From Bacteroidota bacterium (GTDB lineage Bacteria; Bacteroidota; Bacteroidia; NS11-12g; UBA9320), in the NCBI GenBank assembly GCA_013359235.1, contig JABWCE010000011.1, positions 23,843-87,842 of the forward strand: a DNA stretch of 64,000 nucleotides, given 5' to 3'. Shown here piece by piece: positions 17,613 through 26,061 of this stretch (positions are counted from its first letter, which is position 1; the number at the start of each line of letters is the position of its first letter). The position numbers and the translations under genes are program-made. Below the pieces are notes generated by a model. It was not told where the DNA came from. It did not search any database and saw only the letters and a list, made by a program, of their open reading frames with translations.

Positions 17613-18566
17613 ATGCCAAAAGTAACAATAGATGGAGTAACAATAGAAGTTGACGAAGGAACAACAATAATGAATGCAGCCCGCAAAGTTGGGGGCGAAA
17701 TTGTGCCTCCGGCAATGTGTTATTACAGTAAACTTGATAAATCAGGCGGTAAATGCAGAACATGTTTGGTAGAAGTAACCAAAGGCTCAGACAAAGACCC
17801 CAGACCAATGCCCAAACTTGTTGCAAGTTGCTCTACCCCTATAATGGACGGCATGGAAGTAAGCAATAAAACAAGCCAAAAAGTACTTGATGCCCGAAAA
17901 GGAGTTGTAGAATTTCTGCTAATAAACCACCCGCTTGATTGTCCCGTTTGTGACCAAGCCGGCGAATGTGACCTACAAAATTTGTCTTACGAACACGGCA
18001 CTGAAGGTACACGTTTTGAAGAAAAAAAGCGTGTTTTTGATAAAATTGACATAGGTCCATTCATTCAACTTCACATGACAAGATGTATTATGTGTTACCG
18101 TTGTGTTTATACAGCCGACCAAATTACAAACGAAAGAGTTCATGGAGTTTTAAAAAGAGGCGATGCCTCTGAAATAGGCACATACATTGAAAAAGCAATT
18201 GATAATGATTTTAGTGGTAATGTAATTGATGTTTGCCCTGTTGGTGCTTTAACTGACAAAACTTTCAGATTCAAAAGCCGTGTTTGGTTTTTGAACCCGA
18301 TGGATGCTCATAGAAACTGTGACAAATGCAGCGGAAAAGCAGTTGTATGGATGTTTGGCGAAGAAATTTACAGGGTTACCGGTAGAAAAGACCAGTACGC
18401 CGAAGTTGAAGAATTCATTTGTAACACTTGTCGTTTTGAAACCAAAGACTTAGCAAAATGGACAATTGAAGGACCTCGTCATATAAGCCGTGAATCTGTA
18501 ATTTCACAAGGTCATTACGAAATGCAACCTTTAAAAATTGAAAATAACAACGAAGAAACAAAATAG
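17613..18566 (+). CDS. nuoG: NADH-quinone oxidoreductase subunit G, short form
   Basis: Iron-sulfur subunit linking NuoF to the rest of the peripheral arm. It has the [2Fe-2S] N1b ligands (MCYYSKLDKSGGKCRTC and a later Cys in VASCSTP), the N5 ligands with a His (HPLDCPVCDQAGEC), and the N4 ligands (RCIMCYRC and VCPVGAL). At 317 residues it lacks the large molybdopterin-oxidoreductase-like domain of the 700-900 residue NuoG of other phyla. What remains is a stub with two CxxC pairs (NCDKCSG and ICNTCRF, codons near 18318-18329 and 18420-18431). I recall short NuoG as usual in several Bacteroidota. nuoH starts four bases later, so it is not a frameshift remnant. Confidence 0.92.
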   Translation: MPKVTIDGVTIEVDEGTTIMNAARKVGGEIVPPAMCYYSKLDKSGGKCRTCLVEVTKGSDKDPRPMPKLVASCSTPIMDGMEVSNKTSQKVLDARKGVVEFLLINHPLDCPVCDQAGECDLQNLSYEHGTEGTRFEEKKRVFDKIDIGPFIQLHMTRCIMCYRCVYTADQITNERVHGVLKRGDASEIGTYIEKAIDNDFSGNVIDVCPVGALTDKTFRFKSRVWFLNPMDAHRNCDKCSGKAVVWMFGEEIYRVTGRKDQYAEVEEFICNTCRFETKDLAKWTIEGPRHISRESVISQGHYEMQPLKIENNNEETK

Positions 18567-18569
18567 CAG

Positions 18570-19598
18570 ATGAGTACTTTAATAATAATTAAAATAATAA
18601 TAATTCTGGTAATTTTTGCTATAACTCTTTTTATTGCAATGTATTCAACCTATGCAGAGAGAAAAATTGCTGCCGTTATGCAAGATCGCATCGGTCCTAA
18701 CAGAGCCGGTCCCTGGGGTATTTTACAACCTCTTGCCGATGGAGGTAAAATGTTTTTCAAAGAAGACTTTATTCCAGCATTTGCAAACAAAAAACTTTTT
18801 ATTATAGCTCCCGGAATTGCAATGTTTACAGCTTTAATGACAAGTGCAATAATTCCTTGGGGGGGTTCTATTACCATTTGGGGCCAAACTTTTGATTTGC
18901 AAGTAGCCGATGTAGATATTGGAATTCTATATATTTTAGGGGTTGTTTCTATTGGTGTTTACGGAATAATGATTGGAGGCTGGGCATCAAACAATAAATA
19001 TTCATTATTTGGTGCAGTGAGGTCAAGTTCGCAAATGATAAGCTATGAACTTGCAATGGGTTTATCAATACTTGCAGTAATAATGACAACAGGATCTCTT
19101 AGCCTTAAAGATATTGTTGAGGCTCAAGATGGAGGCAAATGGAATGTTTTTTACCAGCCACTTGCATGTTTACTTTTTATTGTTTGTGCATTTGCAGAAT
19201 GCAATCGTGCACCATTTGACCTTGCTGAATGCGAATCGGAATTAATTGGCGGATACCATACAGAATATGGAAGTATGAAACTTGGATTTTTTCTGTTCGC
19301 CGAATATATAAATATGTTTATTTCCTCTGCAATTATTTCAACTTTGTTTTTTGGAGGTTACAATTTTCCATTTATGCACGATTTAGGGCTATCAAGCAAT
19401 GCTTTGACTATTGTAGGAACCTTAGTGTTTTTTGCAAAAATTTGCTTTTTTATATTTTTCTTTATGTGGGTGCGTTGGACACTACCACGTTTCAGATACG
19501 ACCAATTAATGCACTTAGGCTGGAAAACACTTATACCACTTGCAGTTTTTAATCTTATGCTTACAGGAGGAATAATGCTATTAAGAGATTTATTTTAA
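18570..19598 (+). CDS. nuoH: NADH-quinone oxidoreductase subunit H
   Basis: Membrane subunit that forms the quinone entry channel and connects the two arms. It has eight or nine membrane helices in 342 residues. YAERKIAAVMQDRIGPNRAG is the first signature, and CAFAECNRAPFDLAECESEL is the second, carrying the conserved acidic residues of the E-channel. It is normal length and starts four bases after nuoG. Confidence 0.96.
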   Translation: MSTLIIIKIIIILVIFAITLFIAMYSTYAERKIAAVMQDRIGPNRAGPWGILQPLADGGKMFFKEDFIPAFANKKLFIIAPGIAMFTALMTSAIIPWGGSITIWGQTFDLQVADVDIGILYILGVVSIGVYGIMIGGWASNNKYSLFGAVRSSSQMISYELAMGLSILAVIMTTGSLSLKDIVEAQDGGKWNVFYQPLACLLFIVCAFAECNRAPFDLAECESELIGGYHTEYGSMKLGFFLFAEYINMFISSAIISTLFFGGYNFPFMHDLGLSSNALTIVGTLVFFAKICFFIFFFMWVRWTLPRFRYDQLMHLGWKTLIPLAVFNLMLTGGIMLLRDLF

Positions 19599-19615
19599 AA
19601 AAAAATGAAAAGAAT

Positions 19616-20143
19616 ATGTTGAGTAACAGGAGTATTAAGGTTTCGAACAAAAAAATGACATTCTGGGAAAGAATTTATCTACCTGCCATAATTGGAGGAA
19701 TGTTTGTAACCTTTAAACACATTTTCAAAAAGAAAGCAACCATAAAATACCCCGAACAAAAAAGACCGGTAAGCGACGTTTATCGTGGTAAACATATACT
19801 TAAAAGAGATGAAAACGGAGCCGAAAGATGTACAGCATGTGGGCTTTGTGCAGTAGCATGTCCCGCCGAGGCTATTTCTATGATAGCCTCAGAACGCAAA
19901 ATGGGTGAAGAAAATCTTTACAGAGAAGAAAAATATGCATCAGTTTATGAAATAAATATGCTCAGATGTATCTTTTGCGGATTATGCGAAGAAGCATGCC
20001 CCAAAGAAGCAATTTTTCTTACCACAGAACTTGTTCCTCCATTTCTTGAAAGGCAGGATTTTATTTATGGTAAAGACAGGCTTGTAGAGCAGGTTGACAA
20101 AAGAGTAGATGTTTCAAAAAGAAAATTAAAACATACAGTATAA
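19616..20143 (+). CDS. nuoI: NADH-quinone oxidoreductase subunit I
   Basis: Ferredoxin-like subunit with [4Fe-4S] clusters N6a and N6b, bridging NuoG and NuoB. The two ligand sets are CTACGLCAVACPAEAI and CIFCGLCEEACPKEAI. The N-terminal 45 residues form an amphipathic helix region that lies on the membrane. 175 residues is normal. In-frame codons before 19616 do not give a better start. Confidence 0.96.
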   Translation: MLSNRSIKVSNKKMTFWERIYLPAIIGGMFVTFKHIFKKKATIKYPEQKRPVSDVYRGKHILKRDENGAERCTACGLCAVACPAEAISMIASERKMGEENLYREEKYASVYEINMLRCIFCGLCEEACPKEAIFLTTELVPPFLERQDFIYGKDRLVEQVDKRVDVSKRKLKHTV

Positions 20144-20147
20144 ATTT

Positions 20148-20663
20148 ATGCCAAATTACATATTTTACATACTTGGAGGACTTTCGGTAATTACAGCATT
20201 GCTTGTAATTTCATTTCGAAACCCTATTTATAGTGTTCTTAGCCTGATTGCAACTTTTTTTCTTATTTCAGGTCAATATTTGCTATTAAATGCACAATTT
20301 CTATTTATAGTGAATATTATAGTTTATGCAGGTGCAATCATGGTTTTGTTTCTGTTTGTGTTAATGCTTTTAAACATAAAAAACATTAACGAATCTACAA
20401 AACCTGTAAAATTGAAATTTGCAGTTGTAATATCGGCTGGCATATTGTTGCTTACTTTGCTTAGTGCTATTACCCAATCATATACTTTGCAAGAAACCAC
20501 AATGGTATCAGAAACAGGACTTGTAAAAAATCTCGGAAAATTACTTTTTACAGAATATGTTGTGCCTTTTGAAGTAAGTTCAATATTATTTATAGCAGCT
20601 ATGGTAGGTGCAGTAGTTGTAGGAAAAAAAGACAAAAATTTAAAGGAGGGAGAAAATGAATAG
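20148..20663 (+). CDS. nuoJ: NADH-quinone oxidoreductase subunit J
   Basis: Membrane subunit with five helices; its third helix forms the pi-bulge segment involved in coupling. The family region FLFIVNIIVYAGAIMVLFLF is visible near residue 50-70. At 171 residues it is normal length. It overlaps nuoK by eight bases (ATGAATAG). Confidence 0.94.
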   Translation: MPNYIFYILGGLSVITALLVISFRNPIYSVLSLIATFFLISGQYLLLNAQFLFIVNIIVYAGAIMVLFLFVLMLLNIKNINESTKPVKLKFAVVISAGILLLTLLSAITQSYTLQETTMVSETGLVKNLGKLLFTEYVVPFEVSSILFIAAMVGAVVVGKKDKNLKEGENE

Positions 20664-20967
20664 TTTACCACCATTAGAACATTATATTTGGCTAAGTGCT
20701 TTGCTGTTTTGCATTGGTGTAGCCGGTGTATTGATAAAAAGAAATGGTATAATTTTGATAATGTGTATCGAACTTATGCTAAACTCAATAAATTTATTGC
20801 TTGTAGCTTTTTCAAGTTATTTTCAGGATTCGGCGGGGCAATTGTTTGTATTTTTTATTATGGTAGTAGCAGCAGCCGAAGTAGCTGTAGGATTAAGTAT
20901 TCTTGTAATGCTCTATCGAAATTCAAAATCAATAGATATTAGTCTGTTTAACAAATTAAAAAATTAA
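20656..20967 (+). CDS. nuoK: NADH-quinone oxidoreductase subunit K
   Basis: Three-helix membrane subunit related to MrpC. The conserved glutamates of the proton path are in MCIELMLNSINLLLVAF and VVAAAEVAVGLSILV. At 103 residues it is normal length. A perfect AGGAGG (20644-20649) lies six bases before the ATG. This is unusual for this phylum, although the bases also encode the end of NuoJ, so selection on the peptide cannot be excluded. Confidence 0.95.
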   Translation: MNSLPPLEHYIWLSALLFCIGVAGVLIKRNGIILIMCIELMLNSINLLLVAFSSYFQDSAGQLFVFFIMVVAAAEVAVGLSILVMLYRNSKSIDISLFNKLKN

Positions 20968-20974
20968 ATATTTA

Positions 20975-22858
20975 ATGGAGAAAATTTTAATTACAGCCCT
21001 TTTATTACCAATTGTCGGGTTTCTGTTTAGCGGAATTGCTGGCAAATTTTTATCTAAAACAGCACTGGGAACTATTTCTTCTTTAACAATTTTAGGAAGT
21101 TTTATATGTTCTGTTGCTATTTTTAATTTTCTTAGCTCATCAAACAATGAAGTTACAGTAAACCTATTCAACTGGATTAAATCTGATGATATAAATATTA
21201 ATTTCAGCTTTGTAGCCGACAATCTCTCAATTTGGATGATGATGATCATTACAGGAGTTGGTTTTCTCATCCATATTTATTCTATAGGCTATATGCACTC
21301 CGACAGTGGTTTTGCCAAGTTTTTCTCATATCTAAACCTGTTTGTTTTTATGATGTTGGTATTAGTAGCAGGTGCAAACTACGTTGTATTGTTTATTGGC
21401 TGGGAAGGAGTAGGTTTATGTTCATATTTATTAATAGGATTTTGGTATAAAAACAATGAATATGGATATGCTGCACGCAAAGCCTTTGTGATGAACAGAA
21501 TTGGCGATTTGGGTTTTTTAATTGGAATATTTATGCTTATAAACCAATATGGCACGGCTGATTTTAACTATATCTTTTCAAACAAAACCCAAATTTCTGA
21601 AAGTACTATAGAAATCATCTGCATTTTGCTTCTTGTTGGTGCTGTTGGCAAAAGTGCTCAAATTCCTCTTTTCACTTGGCTGCCTGATGCAATGGCTGGT
21701 CCAACGCCTGTTTCGGCTTTAATACATGCAGCTACTATGGTTACTGCCGGTATATATTTAATAGCTCGTTCAAGTTCGCTTTTTGTTATTGCCGAGTTTG
21801 CTTCTGCAATTGTTGTAATTGTAGGCTTGGCAACAGCTTTTATTGCTGCTATGATTGCACTAAAGCAAAATGACATTAAAAAAGTGCTTGCTTACTCTAC
21901 TGTAAGCCAGTTGGGCTACATGTTTGTAGCTCTTGGTGTAGGAGCATATTCAACAGCAATATTTCATGTTACAACTCATGCATTTTTCAAAGCCTTATTA
22001 TTTCTTGGCTCAGGAAGTGTAATACACGCTATGGGCGGGCAGCAAGATATTAGATTGATGGGTGGTTTATTAAAAAAAATAAAAATCACAAATATCACTT
22101 TCCTTTTGGGAACTCTTGCTATTACTGGCGTTCCGCTTTTATCAGGCTTTTTCAGTAAAGACGAAATTTTAGCAAAATCGTATTACGGCAGCGGAATATT
22201 AGTTTTTTCAATACTTACCTTAACATCGGTAATTACCGCAATTTATATGTTCAGATTATATTTTATGACTTTTACAGGTAGTTTCAGAGGTACTGAAAAC
22301 GAAAAAAATCATTTACATGAAAGTCCTGCAAATATGACTATTCCTCTAATAATTCTCGCAGTGTTGGCTTGTATTGGAGGTTTGCTGGGTTTATCAAGTT
22401 TATTTTCTCATCACCATTACATTGACAATTGGCTGAAAGAAGTAGTATCAAACAAGGAAATAATGCACCCAACACATTTGTTTGAAATTATAGTGCTTGT
22501 AGTTTCTATAATAGTTCTTGCTGCTGTTATATTAGTTTGTAACAAAAACTATAATAAAAATTACTACACCAAAAACAATGGTAAATCGGAAAATATTTTA
22601 TCGAGTTTATTAAAAAACAAATTTTATTTCGATGAAATCTACGACTTGTTAATTGTTAAACCAATTATCAAATTATCTGAATTGCTTTATAGTTTTATTG
22701 ATACTAATATTATAGATAAGATAGTAAATTTTACAGGTACAATTGTTTCATTCAGTGGCAATCAAATGAGAAAAGTATTAAACGGAAAACTTGAATATTA
22801 TTTGCTCTTAATGGTTTTGAGTGTTGTTTCATTTCTAATTTTAATCCAGATATTGTAA
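20975..22858 (+). CDS. nuoL: NADH-quinone oxidoreductase subunit L
   Basis: Largest antiporter-like membrane subunit, at the far end of the membrane arm, with the long lateral helix. GWEGVGLCSYLLIGFW carries a conserved Glu, and the GPTPVSALIHAATMVTAG motif is diagnostic. AYSTVSQLGYMFVALG carries conserved Ser and Gln residues after the discontinuous helix. At 627 residues it is normal. The C-terminal 100 residues contain the lateral helix and last anchor. Confidence 0.96.
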   Translation: MEKILITALLLPIVGFLFSGIAGKFLSKTALGTISSLTILGSFICSVAIFNFLSSSNNEVTVNLFNWIKSDDININFSFVADNLSIWMMMIITGVGFLIHIYSIGYMHSDSGFAKFFSYLNLFVFMMLVLVAGANYVVLFIGWEGVGLCSYLLIGFWYKNNEYGYAARKAFVMNRIGDLGFLIGIFMLINQYGTADFNYIFSNKTQISESTIEIICILLLVGAVGKSAQIPLFTWLPDAMAGPTPVSALIHAATMVTAGIYLIARSSSLFVIAEFASAIVVIVGLATAFIAAMIALKQNDIKKVLAYSTVSQLGYMFVALGVGAYSTAIFHVTTHAFFKALLFLGSGSVIHAMGGQQDIRLMGGLLKKIKITNITFLLGTLAITGVPLLSGFFSKDEILAKSYYGSGILVFSILTLTSVITAIYMFRLYFMTFTGSFRGTENEKNHLHESPANMTIPLIILAVLACIGGLLGLSSLFSHHHYIDNWLKEVVSNKEIMHPTHLFEIIVLVVSIIVLAAVILVCNKNYNKNYYTKNNGKSENILSSLLKNKFYFDEIYDLLIVKPIIKLSELLYSFIDTNIIDKIVNFTGTIVSFSGNQMRKVLNGKLEYYLLLMVLSVVSFLILIQIL

Positions 22859-22866
22859 AAAAACAG

Positions 22867-24306
22867 ATGGTACTTCTAATTTTTCCTTTAATTGCTTCAG
22901 CACTTTTATATTTTTTAAAAGACAAAACTGCCCGTATTGCATCGCTTATTTTATCATTAGTACAACTCGTAATAAATGCATATATTTTTAATGGGTTTGA
23001 TTTTAAAACTGATGCCATTCAGTTTTACAACTCATACAAATGGTTTGATTCAATAGGTTTAAATTTTACAACAGGAATTGACGGAATTTCTATGGTTATG
23101 CTTTTGCTCACCAATATAGCTACATTCCTTATTACACTTAGTTCGTGGGATAACAAATATTTTAAAATTAATTCTTTCTTGTCATTGATTTTTTTGATGC
23201 AAGCTGCATTAAATGGAGTTTTTATTTCGCAAAACGGATTATTATTTTATATTTTCTGGGAACTTGCACTTATTCCAATTTATTTCATTACAGGGATTTG
23301 GGGAGGTGAAAACAGAATTAAAATAACTTTCAAGTTTTTTATTTACACGTTTTTGGGCAGTTTGCTAATGTTAGTTGCGTTTATTTACATTTATCTGAAA
23401 ACAACAGGTGTAAATGCTTTTGAATGGGAAAACTTTATTAATACAAATCTCAGCAACAAAGAATCTACATTTTTACTTTGGGCATTTTTTATAGCATTTG
23501 CAATAAAAATGCCTGTATTCCCATTTCACACATGGCAGCCTGATACATACAGTGTAGCTCCATCGCAAGGCACTATGCTTCTATCGGGCATTATGTTGAA
23601 AATGGGAATTTTTGGAATGATTAAATGGATGTTTCCACTATTAAAAAACACTTGCAATTGCAATATTAATATTTTTATGATACTTGCTGTTGCAGGCATA
23701 GTGTATGCAGCAATTATCGCAATAATGCAAAAAGATATTAAAAGAGTTATCGCATGGTCGTCAATAAGTCATGTTGGGTTAATAGCAGCCGGTATTTTAA
23801 CACTAAGCGAAAAGGGCTTACAGGGTGGAGTTTTGCAAATGTTCAATCACGGAATAAATATTATAGGTTTGTTTTTTGTAGTTGAAATTATAGAAAGAAG
23901 AATAAATACCAGAAAACTTGAAGAAATGGGCGGTCTGGCTCAATATGCACGAGGTTTTTCTGTTTTGTTTATGATTATAATGCTCGGAAGCATAGCCCTG
24001 CCACTTACCAATGGATTTACAGGTGAATTTTTATTGTTAAATGCAGTATTTAATTATTGTAAAGTTTGGGGAGTAGTTTCTGCACTTACAATTATATTCT
24101 GTGCTGTTTATATGCTCAGAGTATATCAACTTTCTATGTTTGGTGAACCAAAATCTTCAAATTCGATTTTTGGTAAACTATCGTGGTCAGAGTATATTAC
24201 ACTTGGAATTATAGTTTGTATTGTAATACTTACAGGTATTTTTCCAAACACAATACTAAATATTTCAGAAGTATCGGTAAAATCAATTTTAACAATTTTA
24301 GAATAA
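22867..24306 (+). CDS. nuoM: NADH-quinone oxidoreductase subunit M
   Basis: Antiporter-like proton-pumping membrane subunit, with about 14 helices in 479 residues. YIFWELALIPIYFITGIWGG carries the conserved Glu, and FPFHTWQPDTYSVAPSQGTM is the M-type version of the antiporter signature. RVIAWSSISHVGLIAAG follows. It starts eight bases after nuoL. Confidence 0.96.
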   Translation: MVLLIFPLIASALLYFLKDKTARIASLILSLVQLVINAYIFNGFDFKTDAIQFYNSYKWFDSIGLNFTTGIDGISMVMLLLTNIATFLITLSSWDNKYFKINSFLSLIFLMQAALNGVFISQNGLLFYIFWELALIPIYFITGIWGGENRIKITFKFFIYTFLGSLLMLVAFIYIYLKTTGVNAFEWENFINTNLSNKESTFLLWAFFIAFAIKMPVFPFHTWQPDTYSVAPSQGTMLLSGIMLKMGIFGMIKWMFPLLKNTCNCNINIFMILAVAGIVYAAIIAIMQKDIKRVIAWSSISHVGLIAAGILTLSEKGLQGGVLQMFNHGINIIGLFFVVEIIERRINTRKLEEMGGLAQYARGFSVLFMIIMLGSIALPLTNGFTGEFLLLNAVFNYCKVWGVVSALTIIFCAVYMLRVYQLSMFGEPKSSNSIFGKLSWSEYITLGIIVCIVILTGIFPNTILNISEVSVKSILTILE

Positions 24307-24316
24307 ACAAAAAAAT

Positions 24317-25699
24317 ATGAAAGCTTTAATTTTATTATTTGTTTCAGGAATTTTTGCAATGTTTGGTGGAATTTTCAATTTAAAAAAAATTCTTCCATTA
24401 TTTTCTGTTGCTGCATTATTAACTGTACTTGGATATTTGATATACGACCAAAACTACGGACCCGAAAACCTCGGCAATATGCTCATTTTCGATAGTTTTT
24501 CATTCAAATTTACTGCAATAGCTGTAATTGGTGGTATATTAATATCATGGCATTCGGCAAGTGGTTTTGCTTACAAAATTGATAGCAAAGGCGATTTGCT
24601 TGCCTTAATGTTTTTTGTATTGTGTGGGCTTACTTGTATGGTTAGCTACAACAATCTTTTGATGTTGTTTTTGGGTATCGAAATACTTTCCATTCCGCTG
24701 TATGTTCTTGCAGGCAGTAATGTACACTCTGCCAAATCAAACGAAGCATCACTCAAATATTTTATCATGGGTGCATTTGCCACAGGATTTTTGCTTTTGG
24801 GTATTACTCTTATTTATGGAGCTACACATAGTTTTAATTTAAATGAAATAAGAAGTATGTCAGAAACAGCAATAAACAATTTTCCCGGTTTATTAAATAC
24901 CGGTTTAATTCTAATTGCGGTATCATTTGCATTTAAAATTGCAGCAGTACCTTTCCATGTATGGAGCCCCGATGTGTACGAAGGAAGTCCTACTATTGTT
25001 ACTGCAATTATGGCTACTATTGTTAAAATTGGAGCTATCGGAGCATTTTTAAGGCTGACTATTTTCTTGGCTCCAATGCTCAACTACAATTGGTATTTTA
25101 TTTTAGCAATTATTTCTGCTTTAACAATTATTACTGCCAATTTTATTGCAATATTGCAAACTGATTTTAAGCGAATGATGGCATACAGCAGCATTTCGCA
25201 TGTGGGTTATATACTTTTGGCTTTGCTAAATCCAAATACTGAAACTACAAGTACAGTTGCATTTTATTTAATTTCTTATACATTGGCTACTATTGGAATT
25301 TTTTCAATTCTAATGATAATAAATAAGCAACATAATGAAACCAATCAATTTTCAATATTTAACGGACTTTCAAAAAAAACGCCATTTTTGGGTTTATTGC
25401 TTTCTGTATTTCTACTTTCGCTTGCAGGTATTCCTCCGCTTCCAGGCTTTTTTGCAAAATACGCCATTTTCAAACAGGCAGTTGATACACATCTTTGGCT
25501 TGTAATTATTGCAATTTGTGGTTCTGCAATAAGCATTTTTTATTATTTTAAAGCAATAAGTGTAATGTTTTTTGCTGATAATAATTACTCAACTGAAACA
25601 AACACCGAAAAAAACTATCTTGGATATTTTGCACTTATTATTACATTTATTTTGCTTGCAGCAATAAGTGTTTTCCCTTCATATTTTTTCAATTTTTAG
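24317..25699 (+). CDS. nuoN: NADH-quinone oxidoreductase subunit N
   Basis: Third antiporter-like subunit, with about 14 helices in 460 residues. LGIEILSIPLYVLAG carries the conserved Glu, and VPFHVWSPDVYEGSPTIVTA is the N-type signature. RMMAYSSISHVGYILLAL follows. It is the last gene of the operon, and I see no clear terminator behind it. Confidence 0.96.
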   Translation: MKALILLFVSGIFAMFGGIFNLKKILPLFSVAALLTVLGYLIYDQNYGPENLGNMLIFDSFSFKFTAIAVIGGILISWHSASGFAYKIDSKGDLLALMFFVLCGLTCMVSYNNLLMLFLGIEILSIPLYVLAGSNVHSAKSNEASLKYFIMGAFATGFLLLGITLIYGATHSFNLNEIRSMSETAINNFPGLLNTGLILIAVSFAFKIAAVPFHVWSPDVYEGSPTIVTAIMATIVKIGAIGAFLRLTIFLAPMLNYNWYFILAIISALTIITANFIAILQTDFKRMMAYSSISHVGYILLALLNPNTETTSTVAFYLISYTLATIGIFSILMIINKQHNETNQFSIFNGLSKKTPFLGLLLSVFLLSLAGIPPLPGFFAKYAIFKQAVDTHLWLVIIAICGSAISIFYYFKAISVMFFADNNYSTETNTEKNYLGYFALIITFILLAAISVFPSYFFNF

Positions 25700-26061
25700 T
25701 TTTATCTTGTTCAAAAACAAAACCAATAAACAATCTGTAATTTGTAATTATAGAAAGAATTTAATCGCTATTGCTTGCAAATAGTCCACACATTGCAACA
25801 AACCAAAAGCAAAACGAAAAAAAGAAATAAATTTTTAAACTTTATCATCACCGTGTCTCGTAAGTTGGCTTGAGGATGTTGGCAGACTCAGATGGTTATT
25901 GTTAATTTAAATTTATTGTAAATTTTTTCAATTAATGAAATTTAAAAAAATAGTACATAGTTTTGCGAACTTTTAAAAAAAAAATTTAAAAATTATAATT
26001 TACAAGTTAAGATATTAAATGTATATAGCAGGATAAATTTAAAAATATTCAGATAACTTAT
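25700..26061 (+). other. Non-coding stretch between nuoN and the propeller gene
   Basis: 362 bases with no convincing gene. A GC-richer block of about 45 bases (near 25850-25895) interrupts otherwise very AT-rich DNA; its minus strand is open for about 20 codons but has no start. A TAGTTTTG promoter box lies at 25958. The block could be a decayed gene end or a structured RNA; nothing decides this. Confidence 0.4.
25958..25965 (+). promoter_or_regulatory. Putative -7 box (TAGTTTTG)
   Basis: Exact TAnnTTTG match about 96 bases before the ATG at 26062. It would start the three-gene cluster 26062-29749. No clear -33 TTG is seen. Confidence 0.35.

Noticed and set aside
17613..18566. NuoG as a frameshifted or truncated pseudogene
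   Set aside because: nuoH starts four bases after its stop, all cluster ligands are intact, and short NuoG is known in the phylum.
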